Notes: generated from the sequence alone by a model not told the origin. Numbered from the stretch's first letter, positions 34,202 through 43,740 are shown. The stretch: 64,000 nt of DNA from Deltaproteobacteria bacterium (GCA_021737785.1 JAIPDI010000031.1:1-64000), one strand, 5' to 3'. Program-made: numbers and translations.

Positions 34202-35677
34202 ATGAGTTCCCAACCAAACATAACTGCCACAGAAGAAAAAGTGAACTGGACCCGCTTAATTCTCATGCTTGTGGGGCTTTCTTTGTTTGTCCTTGTCTAT
34301 TTTTCACCGCCATGGCCGGATGCCGTGGACCCCATGGGCAAGCATTTTCAGTTGTCGCAGGAAGGCAAGGGGGCACTGGCCGTCTTTCTCATCGCCGGGA
34401 CCTGGTGGGTCTTTGAAGTGGTCCCCATCGGCGTCACCAGCCTTCTCATCGGCGTGCTGCAGGCCCTCTTTCTGATCCGGCCTGCCAGCCAGGCGTTTAA
34501 GGACTTCATGGACCCGTCGGTGATGTTCATCTTTGCCTCCATTGTGGTGGGCCTTGTTTTCACCAAGACGGGCCTCACTCGCAGGATGGCCTACAAAATG
34601 TTGAACATTGTGGGGGAAAGAACCAGCATGATATATCTGGGCTGTTTTTTGGTGACTGCCGCCCTCACCCATATCATGGCCCATACCGCTGTGGCCGCCA
34701 CCCTGTATCCTTTGCTGATGACCATCTATGCCCTTTACGGAGAGGAGGACAAGCCGAGCAAATTCGGCAAGGGGTTGTTTATGGGAATGGCCTATGTGGC
34801 CGGCGCAGGCAGCATCGTCACCCTCCTGGGGGCGGCCCGGGCTGCGGTGGCCATCGGCTTCTACAACGAGATCGTGGGCAAGGAAATCAGCTTTTTCGGG
34901 CTGAGCTATTATATGTTTCCGGTGGGCTGGATCATGGTTTTTCTGCTCTGGGGGTTCTTCATGGTCTTCTTCAAACCGGAGAAAAGGGTGATCCCCGGGC
35001 TCCGGGAGAGGGCAAAAAACCTCAATGCCCAACTGGGGCCCTTGTCTTCAAAAGAAATTCTGGCCGGCCTCATCGTTTTTGCCATGATCGCGGCCATGTC
35101 CCTCCGGTCCTTTATCCCGGCCCTTCAACCCATCGACAAATCGGCCATCATTCTCATCTCCACGGTCCTCTTTTTTGTCCTGCGCATCCTGGATATCAAT
35201 GACCTGGAAAGCATCCCCTGGAACATCATCCTCCTTTTCGGCGGCGCCATGAGCATCGGGTTCTGCCTCTGGCAGACCGGGGCGGCCGAGTGGCTGGCCA
35301 TCAACTGGCTGGCCATGTTCAAGGAGGCCCATTGGTTTGTTTTTGTCATGGGCATCACCTTCTTTGTCCTGATCATGACCAATTTTATCATGAATGTGGC
35401 TGCCATCGCTATTTCTCTCCCCGTGGCCCTGGTTATAGCCCCGTATCTCGGCGTGTCCCCTGAGGTGATCGTGTTTGCCTCACTGGTGGCCGCGGGCATG
35501 CCCTTCCTTCTGCTGGTGGGGGCCGCGCCCAATGCCATCGCCTATGAATCCAAGCAGTTTTCCAGCGGCGAGTTCTTTGGGTTCGGAATCCCGGCAAGCG
35601 TTATTCTGATGGTGGTGGTGGCATTTGCGGTCTATATCCTATGGCCGTTGATGGGGATGCCCATTACCGTGAATTAA
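34202..35677 (+). CDS. DASS/SLC13-family anion symporter
   Basis: A 491-residue membrane protein with about 12 hydrophobic helices and the family signatures: TWWVFEVVPIGVTSLL near the N-terminus, an AHTAVAATLYPL first clamp-like hairpin and ITFFVLIMTNFIMNVAAIAI in the second half. SLC13 relatives carry dicarboxylates or sulfate with sodium; which anion is moved here is not clear. Strong AAGGAGA site. It closes the signalling operon and is followed at once by a terminator. Confidence 0.9.
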   Translation: MSSQPNITATEEKVNWTRLILMLVGLSLFVLVYFSPPWPDAVDPMGKHFQLSQEGKGALAVFLIAGTWWVFEVVPIGVTSLLIGVLQALFLIRPASQAFKDFMDPSVMFIFASIVVGLVFTKTGLTRRMAYKMLNIVGERTSMIYLGCFLVTAALTHIMAHTAVAATLYPLLMTIYALYGEEDKPSKFGKGLFMGMAYVAGAGSIVTLLGAARAAVAIGFYNEIVGKEISFFGLSYYMFPVGWIMVFLLWGFFMVFFKPEKRVIPGLRERAKNLNAQLGPLSSKEILAGLIVFAMIAAMSLRSFIPALQPIDKSAIILISTVLFFVLRILDINDLESIPWNIILLFGGAMSIGFCLWQTGAAEWLAINWLAMFKEAHWFVFVMGITFFVLIMTNFIMNVAAIAISLPVALVIAPYLGVSPEVIVFASLVAAGMPFLLLVGAAPNAIAYESKQFSSGEFFGFGIPASVILMVVVAFAVYILWPLMGMPITVN

Positions 35678-35694
35678 ACATGACGTTCACCAAT

Positions 35695-35731
35695 AAAAGA
35701 GGACGCGGCCAGATGGCCGCGGCCTCTTTTT
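35695..35731 (+). terminator. Rho-independent terminator
   Basis: AAAAGAGGACGCGGCC and GGCCGCGGCCTCTTTT form a strong hairpin around AGAT and run into a T-tract. It ends the transporter transcript. Since the stem is A/T-flanked on both sides it may also serve the convergent gene ending at 35772. Confidence 0.88.
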
Positions 35732-35771
35732 GCCTTACGGCCCCCCGTTCAGGGAGGCCTCGGCCCCTGAT

Positions 35772-37193
35772 TCATGGCCAGATGTCTATGGTGGGATAAA
35801 GCCCTTTCCTCGGCCCTTCCGGATATGGCTGAATAATATTAAAAGAGATGTTCTGGCCCTTCTGGGCATGCCCTTTTTTCTTGGTCCCGTCGAAGTAGGC
35901 CCCGTTGGCCTCCAGAATATGCTCCAAACGATCCCGAAAGCCGTTCACAAAGAAGGCACCGCTTCCGTTAAACCTCATGGCCCCCCGCCGGACTTCTCCT
36001 TTGCACGTTGACAGCTCCGCCAGGGGGATGCTGTGCCCGGCCAGGTCTTTTGCATCCTGGATATACCCCCATATCAGGTGGTCAGGAGGTATTTCCAGCG
36101 GTTCTTTGAGGTCTATTATGGTATGGGGCATGACAATGCTCCCCTTGCCGATGCCCAGACTGCATTCCGGGGTCCCGTGGAGGAAGGCGTTAAAGCCCAC
36201 AAAGACGCCTTCTCCCAACTGTGCATTGATTATCTTCCCTCCATGGGCGGTGATGTTCTTCCCCTCAAGGATGGACCGGATGATATAGCAGTTTTCCTGA
36301 GCATTGGATCCCACCCCGAGCCATGCATCTTCGAGATAGGCCCTTTGGGCGACCAGGACGTTTTCGCTGATCCGGGTCTGGCCCTTCACCACGGCATACC
36401 GGCTCAGGGCCGCACCCCGGGGCACCGCAATGGCGGGTTTACATCTCACCAGTTCAAAGACCTGTTCAAAATCCTGTTTTCTCTTCTCCACAAAATCCAT
36501 GAAGACGCCCTTCGGGGGCTCTCCCGGCTTCAGGCGGACATAGCGCTGCAAGACATCTTCCGGGAATTGATAGGTGAAATCAAAGTCATCACCATACCGG
36601 ATCCATATTCGACCGTCCGGAATGAATTGATGGGCCAGTTCTCCTGCCTGTACATAGGCGAAGGTCCCGATGACGCAGTCGTGAAGGGTGGTGAGATCCA
36701 CCGTGCTGAAGGGTCCGAGGAAGCTCCCTTCCACAGGGGACCCGTGGATATTGGCATAGTGGAGGGAGACAATATTCTGGATCAGAAATTCTTCAGGGCA
36801 TTCCGGGTCATGGGAATGGTTGTGCACCAGGTTCTTGACCAGGTAGCTGTCTTTGATGCGGATCACTTCATCATCATGGAGCGGGATTTCCAGGCCGGAA
36901 TGTTTAAAAACGTCTCCGCGCGCCTTGAGTTCGTCGCCTCGGATGTCGCTCTTGTACAACACCGAGTGATCCACAATGCATTTGCCGAGAAAATAGCTTC
37001 CGGCAATGCTCGAATGCTCGAAATGAAAATGGATCGGGTGGTGAAACGTCAACCCGTAAAAGGCATAGAACCGGGAGACCTTGGCCCACGGGATCACCCC
37101 TCGAACATACGGTCCTACGTCAAAACCGGGTTCCCTCAGATTTACGTTCACCCGGTCGATGATTCGATTTACAAGTCGGTCCAAGGCATTCAT
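35772..37193 (-). CDS. Left-handed beta-helix (hexapeptide-repeat) protein
   Basis: A 473-residue protein with two stretches of imperfect hexapeptide repeats (around 65-200 and 265-380, for example the VLVAQRAYLEDAWLGVG and HGGKIINAQLGEGVFVGFNA stretches), the left-handed parallel beta helix of acyl- and nucleotidyl-transferases. The substrate is unknown; length and layout are unlike LpxA or GlmU. A single gene transcribed leftward. Complete, with an ATG start at 37193. Confidence 0.8.
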   Translation of the reverse strand: MNALDRLVNRIIDRVNVNLREPGFDVGPYVRGVIPWAKVSRFYAFYGLTFHHPIHFHFEHSSIAGSYFLGKCIVDHSVLYKSDIRGDELKARGDVFKHSGLEIPLHDDEVIRIKDSYLVKNLVHNHSHDPECPEEFLIQNIVSLHYANIHGSPVEGSFLGPFSTVDLTTLHDCVIGTFAYVQAGELAHQFIPDGRIWIRYGDDFDFTYQFPEDVLQRYVRLKPGEPPKGVFMDFVEKRKQDFEQVFELVRCKPAIAVPRGAALSRYAVVKGQTRISENVLVAQRAYLEDAWLGVGSNAQENCYIIRSILEGKNITAHGGKIINAQLGEGVFVGFNAFLHGTPECSLGIGKGSIVMPHTIIDLKEPLEIPPDHLIWGYIQDAKDLAGHSIPLAELSTCKGEVRRGAMRFNGSGAFFVNGFRDRLEHILEANGAYFDGTKKKGHAQKGQNISFNIIQPYPEGPRKGLYPTIDIWP

Positions 37194-37431
37194 GGCAGTT
37201 CCCCTCTCCTTGCAGATGAGACATCTTCGGTTTGCGGTCCAATTGCCGATGTCGAGCCGGCTTTCAGCAAAGGAGAATAGGAGAACAGGGATTCGGATGT
37301 CAATTCAAAAAACGCCCATCCTCGGCGGCAAGAACGGCGGCTTTAAGAGAATCCGGCCTTGGAATTCCCGTCATAAAGACGCATTTTGGTTGGTTCGGGC
37401 CTCGGTATCGCGGTATGTGTTGTCCTTTCTT

Positions 37432-37460
37432 TTGACAACTGGAACGGTCGGCGCTATATT
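37432..37460 (+). promoter_or_regulatory. Sigma-70 promoter for the S1-like gene
   Basis: TTGACA (37432-37437), a 17-bp spacer and TATATT (37455-37460), close to consensus. Transcription would start near 37467, leaving a leader of about 58 bases before the ATG at 37526. Confidence 0.85.
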
Positions 37461-37525
37461 CGAATCCGCAGTAAAATGCCTTTTTTAATAGGTGGGCAGG
37501 AAAGCTCACGAAGGAGACCGGTTGT

Positions 37526-39016
37526 ATGGAAGACAACGAACTGGATACACGTGCGGAAGAAGAGATGCCCGACCCAACAGAAGTGGATGAAGAAGAAGAC
37601 TTTTCCGCGCTCTTTGAGGAAAGTCTGAAAAAGGTTAAAAAGCGGGTCCAGACCGACAGCCAGGTGTCGGGAACCGTGGTGAGCATCGGCGAGGAATGGG
37701 CCTTTGTGGATATCGGAGGGAAGAGCGAAGGGGTGATCGCGACCCAGGAGCTGCTGGGCGAAAACGGGGAGCCCACGGTTTCGGTCGGAGATCCCATCTC
37801 TGCCTATGTGGTAAGCACCCGGGACGGGGAGACCGTCTTGAGCGTCAAGATGACCGCCGCGGCCTCCAGTGAATCCCTGGAAGGGGCCTACAGGAGCGGG
37901 CTGCCCGTAGAGGGGGTGGTGGCCTCCGAGCGCAAGGGCGGGTATCAGGTAAGGGTCTTTGGCAAAGAGGCCTTCTGTCCCTATTCTCAGATGGACCTGC
38001 GGGGGGTTTCGGATCCCGAGGGATATGTGGGGAAGAAACTGGTGTTTCGGATCGCCGAGTATGAAAACGGGGGCCGTAATATTGTTTTGTCCAGAAGACA
38101 GATCCTGGAAGAGGAGCGGCAGAAGATGGTTGACCAACTCCGTCAATCCCTCCATGTGGGGGACCTGATCCCGGCCTTTGTCACAAAGCTGGCCCCCTAC
38201 GGCGCCTTCGCAGACATCGGCGGCATAGAAGGTCTCATCCCGATGTCCGAATTGGCCTGGCACCGGGTGGCCTCGGCCTCGGATATCCTGACCCCCGGAG
38301 ACACGGTCAGCGTGAAGGTCCTGGATCTGGACTGGAAGGGAGGACGGATCAGCCTCAGCCTCAAGGCCACGCAGGAGGATCCCTGGATCACTGTTGAAGA
38401 GCGCTACACCGAAGGTGCGATTATGACCGGACAGGTGATGCGGCTGGCCCAGTTCGGGGCCTTTGTGCAGCTTGAGCCGGGGATTGAAGGGTTGCTCCAT
38501 ATCTCCGGCCTGGGTCTCGGGAGAAGGGTGGCCCATCCGAGGGAGGTGGTCTCGGAGGGAGAAGAACTCCAGGTCAGAATCGTCTCGGTGGACGCGGCCG
38601 CACGGCGAATCGGTCTGGAATTGAATTTTCCATCTGCTGATGACAAGGAGGGGACGCAGGAGGACCTGCAGCCGGGGGCCGTTCTGGAAGGGACCGTGGA
38701 TGCCATCAAGCCCTATGGGGCCTTTATCCTCCTTCCCGGCGGGAAAACAGGCCTGCTTCATATTTCCGAAATGGCGGGGGACACCACCGGGGACCTGCGG
38801 CGAAAATATCCGCAGGGATCTTCGGTCACGGTCCAGGTGCTCAACGTGGACCCGGGGGCCGGGAAGATCTCCCTCAGCACAAAGGGCCTCAAAGAGGCGG
38901 AAGAGACCCGTGCCTTCAAGGCCTACCAGGGCGAAAAGGGGGGCTCCGGATCATTCGGGACCCTGGCCGCGGTTTTCAAGAAGGCGAACCGAAAAGAGAG
39001 ATCCTTCCAAAAGTAG
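37526..39016 (+). CDS. S1 RNA-binding repeat protein (ribosomal protein S1-like)
   Basis: A 496-residue protein with an acidic N-terminus (about 1-30) and four S1 repeats (about 45-110, 205-275, 290-360, 380-455), seen in GTVVSIGEEWAFVDIGGKSEG, TKLAPYGAFADIGGIEGLIP, MRLAQFGAFVQLEPGIEGLL and DAIKPYGAFILLPGGKTGLL; a degenerate repeat may lie at 120-195. Ribosomal S1 usually has six repeats, so this may be a short S1 or a paralogue. The strong promoter and AAGGAG site suggest high expression. Confidence 0.85.
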   Translation: MEDNELDTRAEEEMPDPTEVDEEEDFSALFEESLKKVKKRVQTDSQVSGTVVSIGEEWAFVDIGGKSEGVIATQELLGENGEPTVSVGDPISAYVVSTRDGETVLSVKMTAAASSESLEGAYRSGLPVEGVVASERKGGYQVRVFGKEAFCPYSQMDLRGVSDPEGYVGKKLVFRIAEYENGGRNIVLSRRQILEEERQKMVDQLRQSLHVGDLIPAFVTKLAPYGAFADIGGIEGLIPMSELAWHRVASASDILTPGDTVSVKVLDLDWKGGRISLSLKATQEDPWITVEERYTEGAIMTGQVMRLAQFGAFVQLEPGIEGLLHISGLGLGRRVAHPREVVSEGEELQVRIVSVDAAARRIGLELNFPSADDKEGTQEDLQPGAVLEGTVDAIKPYGAFILLPGGKTGLLHISEMAGDTTGDLRRKYPQGSSVTVQVLNVDPGAGKISLSTKGLKEAEETRAFKAYQGEKGGSGSFGTLAAVFKKANRKERSFQK

Positions 39017-39040
39017 ATTCGGGGGTCTTTAGTACCTTCT

Positions 39041-39201
39041 TGCCAGGTTCTCTGTTATGAAAAACAAGAAAATATGGCCATCACTCCATTGCGCACTTAC
39101 CTTTTCCGTCATTCCGGCACGGTTTTGGCCGGAATCCGGAAATACGCCGGAGTGGATTCCGGCTAAGGGCATGCCGGAATGACGGAACACCACACAGGCG
39201 G
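39041..39201 (+). repeat. Palindromic dispersed repeat, copy 2
   Basis: Same layout as the element at 33271: CAGGTTCTCTGTTATGAA, AAAATATGGCCATC, then the CGTCATTCCGGCA ... TGCCGGAATGACG palindrome. It separates the S1-like gene from the convergent DUF2007-like gene. Confidence 0.8.
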
Positions 39202-39212
39202 GCCAGGGCGCG

Positions 39213-39482
39213 TCATTGACCGGGTCCTTCCGTTTGATCCTCACTGTTGTCCGGACCGGATGACGTGCTTCTGAGATCACCGAGGATCTCTTTTATCTCT
39301 TCGTGGTATTCCCGGGGGGCACTCACATGGCCCCACCCCTTCTGGGTCTGGAACAGGCCGTCAAAGGCCGTATCGTGGAAGGACCTCATAAGATGGGGGA
39401 TCTCTCGCTCGTTCAGGACGGAATCCAACAGCTGGGCCTCGAAATCATTATCAAGTACGTCAACCTTCTCATATTCGTCCAT
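39213..39482 (-). CDS. DUF2007-like small protein
   Basis: An 89-residue acidic protein, VDVLDNDFEAQLLDSVLNER then IPHLMRSFHDTAFDGLF and a GWGHVSAP motif, resembling DUF2007 (so-called putative signal-transducing) proteins, which have a small alpha/beta fold. No catalytic motif. It lies alone on the minus strand. Confidence 0.65.
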   Translation of the reverse strand: MDEYEKVDVLDNDFEAQLLDSVLNEREIPHLMRSFHDTAFDGLFQTQKGWGHVSAPREYHEEIKEILGDLRSTSSGPDNSEDQTEGPGQ

Positions 39483-40213
39483 GCTTTTTCCCCTCCCTCG
39501 ATCATAAATAATAGCACGTCCGCCGGATTTTGGTAAGCCCGTTTGTCCCGCCCTACTTGAATACCACCGAAGGGAGCCACGTCACCGTGGAGGGAAAGAG
39601 GATCACGATTTAAAAGGGGCGGATCAGGAGTGTCCGGGAACCCGTTTCCCCTCAACGCAAAGGGGCCTGCGGGTTGCCGGGGAAGTATATTTCCTCTGCA
39701 CGGGCCGGGGCAGGCACGATGTCCGTCCTTTGACGCCGGTGAGGTGAGTGATGAGAAATCCCGTTTTCAGGCAGTACATAGGCGATTTCGCCAGGCAAGT
39801 CAAGGGTGAAGTGGCGGCATGCGGGCACCCCGGTGGATGCAAAAATCGCTCCCGGATCCGGAAGCCGATCCTGACGGGTCTTTGTGGATAAGGCCCGCTG
39901 AAGGCGTGAGAACCCCCGGATCGGCTGAGAAATCTTCTCCATCCGTTTTCCCGTCGCCCGCACCCCCATCTCCTGATATAAAAATACCGCTTTTCCTGCA
40001 GGGGTATGAGGGCTTCACCCCATTGTCGCCCAGAGGGAAACAGATAATATTGAACCGGAAACGGCCCTTTTTTCATTGGCTCTAAAAGGAAAAATGGTTT
40101 GCCGGGTAGCCGTTGGAGAATTCCCGGGTCGGCGTGTTTTGCGGGATGTAGGGGCTGAAGGGATCGGGGCATGTTGTTAGGAGGTCATCTGCCGGGTGGA
40201 CGGGGAGAAAATA
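39483..40213. other. 731-bp stretch without a credible gene
   Basis: Open frames on both strands here (largest 39624-40172, minus) have proline/arginine/histidine-rich translations typical of non-coding GC-rich DNA. No conserved motif, hairpin terminator or promoter was recognised except the start region of the lipoprotein gene at 40214. Confidence 0.6.
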
Positions 40214-40786
40214 ATGCTGAGAAAACTTTTGCTCATGGTCGGGGTTTGTGTGCTCATCCTGTCCGGGTGTTCGACGGTTCGGGTCAGCCAGGATTACCGG
40301 TCGGGGAGAGATTTTTCAGAGCTGAGGACCTATCGTTGGCAGCATCAGGGGGATGAGAAAAAGGTCCGCACGACATCGGATGATCCGCTGGTATCCGAGC
40401 GCATCCGAAATGCGGTGGATCGAATCCTCTCCTCCAAAGGATTCCGTGAGGAGACCATTGATCCGGACATCTTGGTTGATTATCGATATACTGTCCGCCA
40501 GGTCATCGAGTCCGACGATTATGGGCCGCAGGTGGGCGTGGGGACATGGGGCTGGAGAAGCGGCGTTTTCGGCGGAATCGGCATCGGCTCCGGAGGTTAT
40601 GTCCGCACCAGTCAAGAGGGCGTGTTGTTGATCGATTTTATCGATCCGCAAAGCGGCGCGCTCCTGTGGCGGGGCAAAGGAACCCATTATGTGGAGGAGC
40701 ATTGGGGTCCGGAAACAAAAACCGAGAAAATCAATGAATTGACCGAGAAGACGCTCGCTCAGTTTCCACCGGTAAAGAATCCCTGA
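40214..40786 (+). CDS. DUF4136-family lipoprotein
   Basis: A 190-residue protein with a lipoprotein signal (VLILSGCST, Cys about 18) and the DUF4136 pattern: VRVSQDYRSGRDFSELRTY near the start, a central glycine-rich turn and SQEGVLLIDFIDPQSGALLW RGKG near the end. Such lipoproteins are common in Gram-negative bacteria and unassigned. ATG at 40214 follows GGGGAGAA. Likely monocistronic. Confidence 0.82.
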   Translation: MLRKLLLMVGVCVLILSGCSTVRVSQDYRSGRDFSELRTYRWQHQGDEKKVRTTSDDPLVSERIRNAVDRILSSKGFREETIDPDILVDYRYTVRQVIESDDYGPQVGVGTWGWRSGVFGGIGIGSGGYVRTSQEGVLLIDFIDPQSGALLWRGKGTHYVEEHWGPETKTEKINELTEKTLAQFPPVKNP

Positions 40787-40884
40787 GCCTACGGGCAAAC
40801 TTCTTCGCACCTTGCAGAGGAAGTCACGAACATAGAATCTAAGGCGGCCTAACTGCCGCAACCAAACAGGTTTCACCTATGGAC

Positions 40885-41114
40885 GCCCGTGGGGGTCTCT
40901 GCCCAAGAGCTGCAATAAAATGCGGTCGTATCGTTCGGCGGCCGCCCCCGGGCTCCGAATAATGTTTACGGAAAGGCAGCAAGGACATACCCTCCCATGA
41001 AAGGCTGTACTTGGGGCTGGAACAGACTGTATTGTAAAGCCCTGCTGCCGTCCCCACGAGCTGTATTCGGTTTTTGTCCCGCCTCCTGGGCGGGAGGCAG
41101 AGACCCCCACGGGC
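40885..41114. repeat. 19-bp perfect inverted repeat pair and associated repeats
   Basis: GCCCGTGGGGGTCTCTGCC (40885-40903) is an exact inverted copy of GGCAGAGACCCCCACGGGC (41096-41114). Direct copies of ACGGGCAAACTTCTTCGCAC lie at about 40792 and 41109. The 600-bp gap 40787-41391 is composed of such repeats plus the element at 41162 and has no gene. Confidence 0.75.
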
Positions 41115-41161
41115 AAACTTCTTCGCACGTTGTCCCGCAAGGCGGGATTACAGACAAAGGG

Positions 41162-41353
41162 CCTAACGCGGATGCCCTCACCAAAACGCCTGTGTGCTGT
41201 CCCGTCATTCCGGCATGCCCTCAGCCGGAATCCAGTCTGCGGGTTTTCTGGATTCCGGCCAAAACCGTGCCGGAATGACGGAAGGGTAAGTGTGCAGTTG
41301 AAGGATGGCCATATCTTCTTGTTCTTCATGACAGAAAACCCGGCAATAAGGGT
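41162..41353 (-). repeat. Palindromic dispersed repeat, copy 3
   Basis: Opposite-strand copy of the element at 33271, including the tail (GCATCCGCGTTAGG), the CGTCATTCCGGCA palindrome and the ATGGCCATCC head. It lies downstream of the AMP-forming ligase gene. Confidence 0.8.
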
Positions 41354-41391
41354 CTACTCCCTCCGGTCGGAACATGGGGGTACCCGCAGGA

Positions 41392-43137
41392 TCATCCGGT
41401 TTTTTTCTCTGCCAGCGCCTCCCTCCGCAATTCTCTCTTCAGTACTTTTCCGGCCAGGCTCACGGGGAGTTCCCTGCGGAAGACCACCTCCCGTATCTTC
41501 TCGTAGCCCGCCACCTTGGGGTTTACATAGTTGAGAATTTCCTCTGCGCCGGCGGTCTCACCGCCCTTGAGCACCACATAGGCCCTGGGATACTCGGTTA
41601 CGGCCGGATCCGGGATCCCGATGACCGCTGCCTCCTTGATTTTGGGATGCTGGTAAAGGAGTTCTTCCAGATTTCTGGGAAAGACATTATACCCCTTATA
41701 TTTGATCATATCCTTGATGCGGTCGACGATATAGAGGTAACCGTCTTCATCCATCCGGCCGATGTCCCCCGAGTGCAGCCATCCGCCTTTAAGTATGCCT
41801 GCCGTCTCTTCAGGCTTATTCCAATAGCCTTTCATGACCTGGGGTCCCCTTTGGAGGATCTCACCCTCCTCTCCGATGGGCACGTTCCGCGTATCATCCA
41901 TAAGATCCGCGATCTTTATCTCTGAATCGAAAAGCGGAATGCCCACGGACCCGGCCTTTCTGACCCCTTCACGGGCCGCAGGGTTGATGCATATGGCCAT
42001 GGTGCATTCGGTCATGCCGTAGCCTTCCACAAAAACGCCTCCGATGAGTTCCTTCATCCGGTTCAGATACTCCAACGGCAGGGGACCTGCGCCGCTGGCC
42101 GCAATCCGGACCTTCTTGAAACTGGCGGCATATTCGGGGAAGTCCTTATGGTTCAGCAAGGCCGTGTATATGGGTGGGGCCCCGCCCAGTGCATCGATCG
42201 GGTACTTTTTGAGCACCCGAAAGTACTCCTGAACATCGAATCGCGGAAGCACATAGTTGGTGGTCCCCACAAAGATGGGGTAATTCAGATAGGCGATGGT
42301 GCCCATGGCATGAAACCAGGGGACCACCGTGATGCTCATACGATGACGCCCTTGAGGATTGCAGTTGTCCGGTCGCAGATTCTCCACCACCTTATCCCCG
42401 AACAGGGGTGCATTCCAGTTGGTCACCTGACTCACGTTGACGATGGTATTGTAATGGGTGATCATGGCCCCCTTGGGAAATCCGGTGGTTCCTCCGGTAT
42501 AGGCCAGAACAGCGACGTCTTCCCGTGCATGGATAGGGACCTGGGGGGGATCCGGCGGGTACCGGGCGAGAAGATGCTTAAACGAATAGGTGCCGGCGGC
42601 AGGGTCCGCAATGAAGGGGGCGATATCCTTTCTTTTCAACAGGAGGAAGCCGTATTTTTTGATCAATGGAATGACGTCTTCTATGCCTGAGACAATGACC
42701 CTCTTCAGGCCGGTCCCGGCCTTCACCGCCGTCAGTTTGTCCATCAGGATGTTGAGCCTGAGGGTGATCAGGGTCTCGGCTCCGGAATCGGTTAACTGAT
42801 GCTTGAGCTCGGCCTCGCTGTTCAAGGGCGAGCACATGGTCAAAACGGCCCCCAGTCTCAGGACCCCGTAATAGGCGACCGCAAACTGAGGACAGTTGGG
42901 CATGAAGAGGGCCACCCTGTCTCCCTTTTTCACCCCCATATGGGCCAGGGCCGCGGCCAGGCGCCTGGACTGATCGCAAAGGTCCCCGAAGCTCATGGCC
43001 TTTTCCATGAAGATCAGCGCCGGCCGTTCAGGAAAACGCGTGGCAGTGGCATCCAGAAAGTCCACGATGTTTCCTTCATAATACTGAAGTGTCCGGGGAT
43101 AGACCTTGGGCCACACCCTGTACCATGGTTTTTCCAT
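41392..43137 (-). CDS. AMP-forming acyl-CoA ligase (long-chain fatty-acid type)
   Basis: A 581-residue adenylate-forming enzyme: P-loop-like LAYTGGTTGFPKGAM, the VEGYGMTEC motif, the GEILQRGPQVMKGYW segment, the hinge GWLHSGDIGRMDEDGYLYIV and the C-terminal lysine in PVSLAGKVLKREL. It should activate a fatty acid to its acyl-CoA. ATG at 43137 is used, after GGGAGG; an upstream frame start at 43242 adds 35 unrelated residues. No other beta-oxidation genes are adjacent. Confidence 0.92.
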   Translation of the reverse strand: MEKPWYRVWPKVYPRTLQYYEGNIVDFLDATATRFPERPALIFMEKAMSFGDLCDQSRRLAAALAHMGVKKGDRVALFMPNCPQFAVAYYGVLRLGAVLTMCSPLNSEAELKHQLTDSGAETLITLRLNILMDKLTAVKAGTGLKRVIVSGIEDVIPLIKKYGFLLLKRKDIAPFIADPAAGTYSFKHLLARYPPDPPQVPIHAREDVAVLAYTGGTTGFPKGAMITHYNTIVNVSQVTNWNAPLFGDKVVENLRPDNCNPQGRHRMSITVVPWFHAMGTIAYLNYPIFVGTTNYVLPRFDVQEYFRVLKKYPIDALGGAPPIYTALLNHKDFPEYAASFKKVRIAASGAGPLPLEYLNRMKELIGGVFVEGYGMTECTMAICINPAAREGVRKAGSVGIPLFDSEIKIADLMDDTRNVPIGEEGEILQRGPQVMKGYWNKPEETAGILKGGWLHSGDIGRMDEDGYLYIVDRIKDMIKYKGYNVFPRNLEELLYQHPKIKEAAVIGIPDPAVTEYPRAYVVLKGGETAGAEEILNYVNPKVAGYEKIREVVFRRELPVSLAGKVLKRELRREALAEKKTG

Positions 43138-43259
43138 TGCTGCCTCCCATGTCCTTTGAGTGATAGACGGAAATGCGAGCAAGAAGCGGTCCGGCGTCCG
43201 GGCGTCGGAATAAAAGCAAGGGGTTGAAGCCGGCAATACCAAACCAAAGGAAACTGAAA

Positions 43260-43688
43260 TTATTCGGATCCTCCCGGGTGATCCTCAAGCACAAGGGGTT
43301 TTGCCCCGCCCCGCTTCCGGAGCCAGTTGATGGATTTAATGACCGACCTCCTCCTGACAAGCCAATTCACCATCCGATCCTTGCCTGCAAAATCCGCCAG
43401 GATTACCCCGATCAAAATCGTCAGCACCCCTTGGCCCGGCAAAACCAGCATGAGAAGCCCGGTCCCGATAAAGGCGTAGCCCATGATGTTTTTGACCACT
43501 TTCAGTCCGGTTTTTATGACGGGGTTTTGAACAGCCAGAATCCTTCTTTTTTTCCTCGGCCTGGTAAAATAGTCAGGAGGAATCTTAACGGCCACCACCG
43601 GCGCGACGATCAGGCTGACGAGAAAAAAGACCGACGATACAGCCGCCACCCACCAAACGACCGCTTCATTCGCTTGAATCCAATCCAT
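43260..43688 (-). CDS. PGPGW-type small transmembrane protein
   Basis: A 142-residue protein with three hydrophobic segments (about 10-33, 67-82, 84-98). The central LPGQGVLTILIGVILADF is the signature region of the PGPGW-type transmembrane family (here PGQG). Function unknown; inner membrane expected. It lies 120 bp upstream of the acyl-CoA ligase on the same strand. Confidence 0.75.
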   Translation of the reverse strand: MDWIQANEAVVWWVAAVSSVFFLVSLIVAPVVAVKIPPDYFTRPRKKRRILAVQNPVIKTGLKVVKNIMGYAFIGTGLLMLVLPGQGVLTILIGVILADFAGKDRMVNWLVRRRSVIKSINWLRKRGGAKPLVLEDHPGGSE

Positions 43689-43740
43689 GAGATACGCTGC
43701 CCCTGCCCCCTGCTCCTTTATTACTCCCGGTTCCCTGGTT

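Noticed and set aside
36033-37280. Plus-strand open frame of 415 codons
   Set aside because: Lies opposite the beta-helix protein gene, whose repeats and ribosome start are convincing; no motif in the plus frame.
37454-38761. Minus-strand open frame of 435 codons
   Set aside because: Antisense to the S1-repeat gene, which has a consensus promoter and clear S1 repeats.
39624-40172. 182-codon minus-strand frame
   Set aside because: Proline/arginine/histidine-rich translation without structure; typical spurious frame in GC-rich intergenic DNA.
33300-41330. Repeated palindromes considered as a CRISPR array
   Set aside because: Copies are kilobases apart, about 190 bp long and without regular spacers; no cas genes are present.
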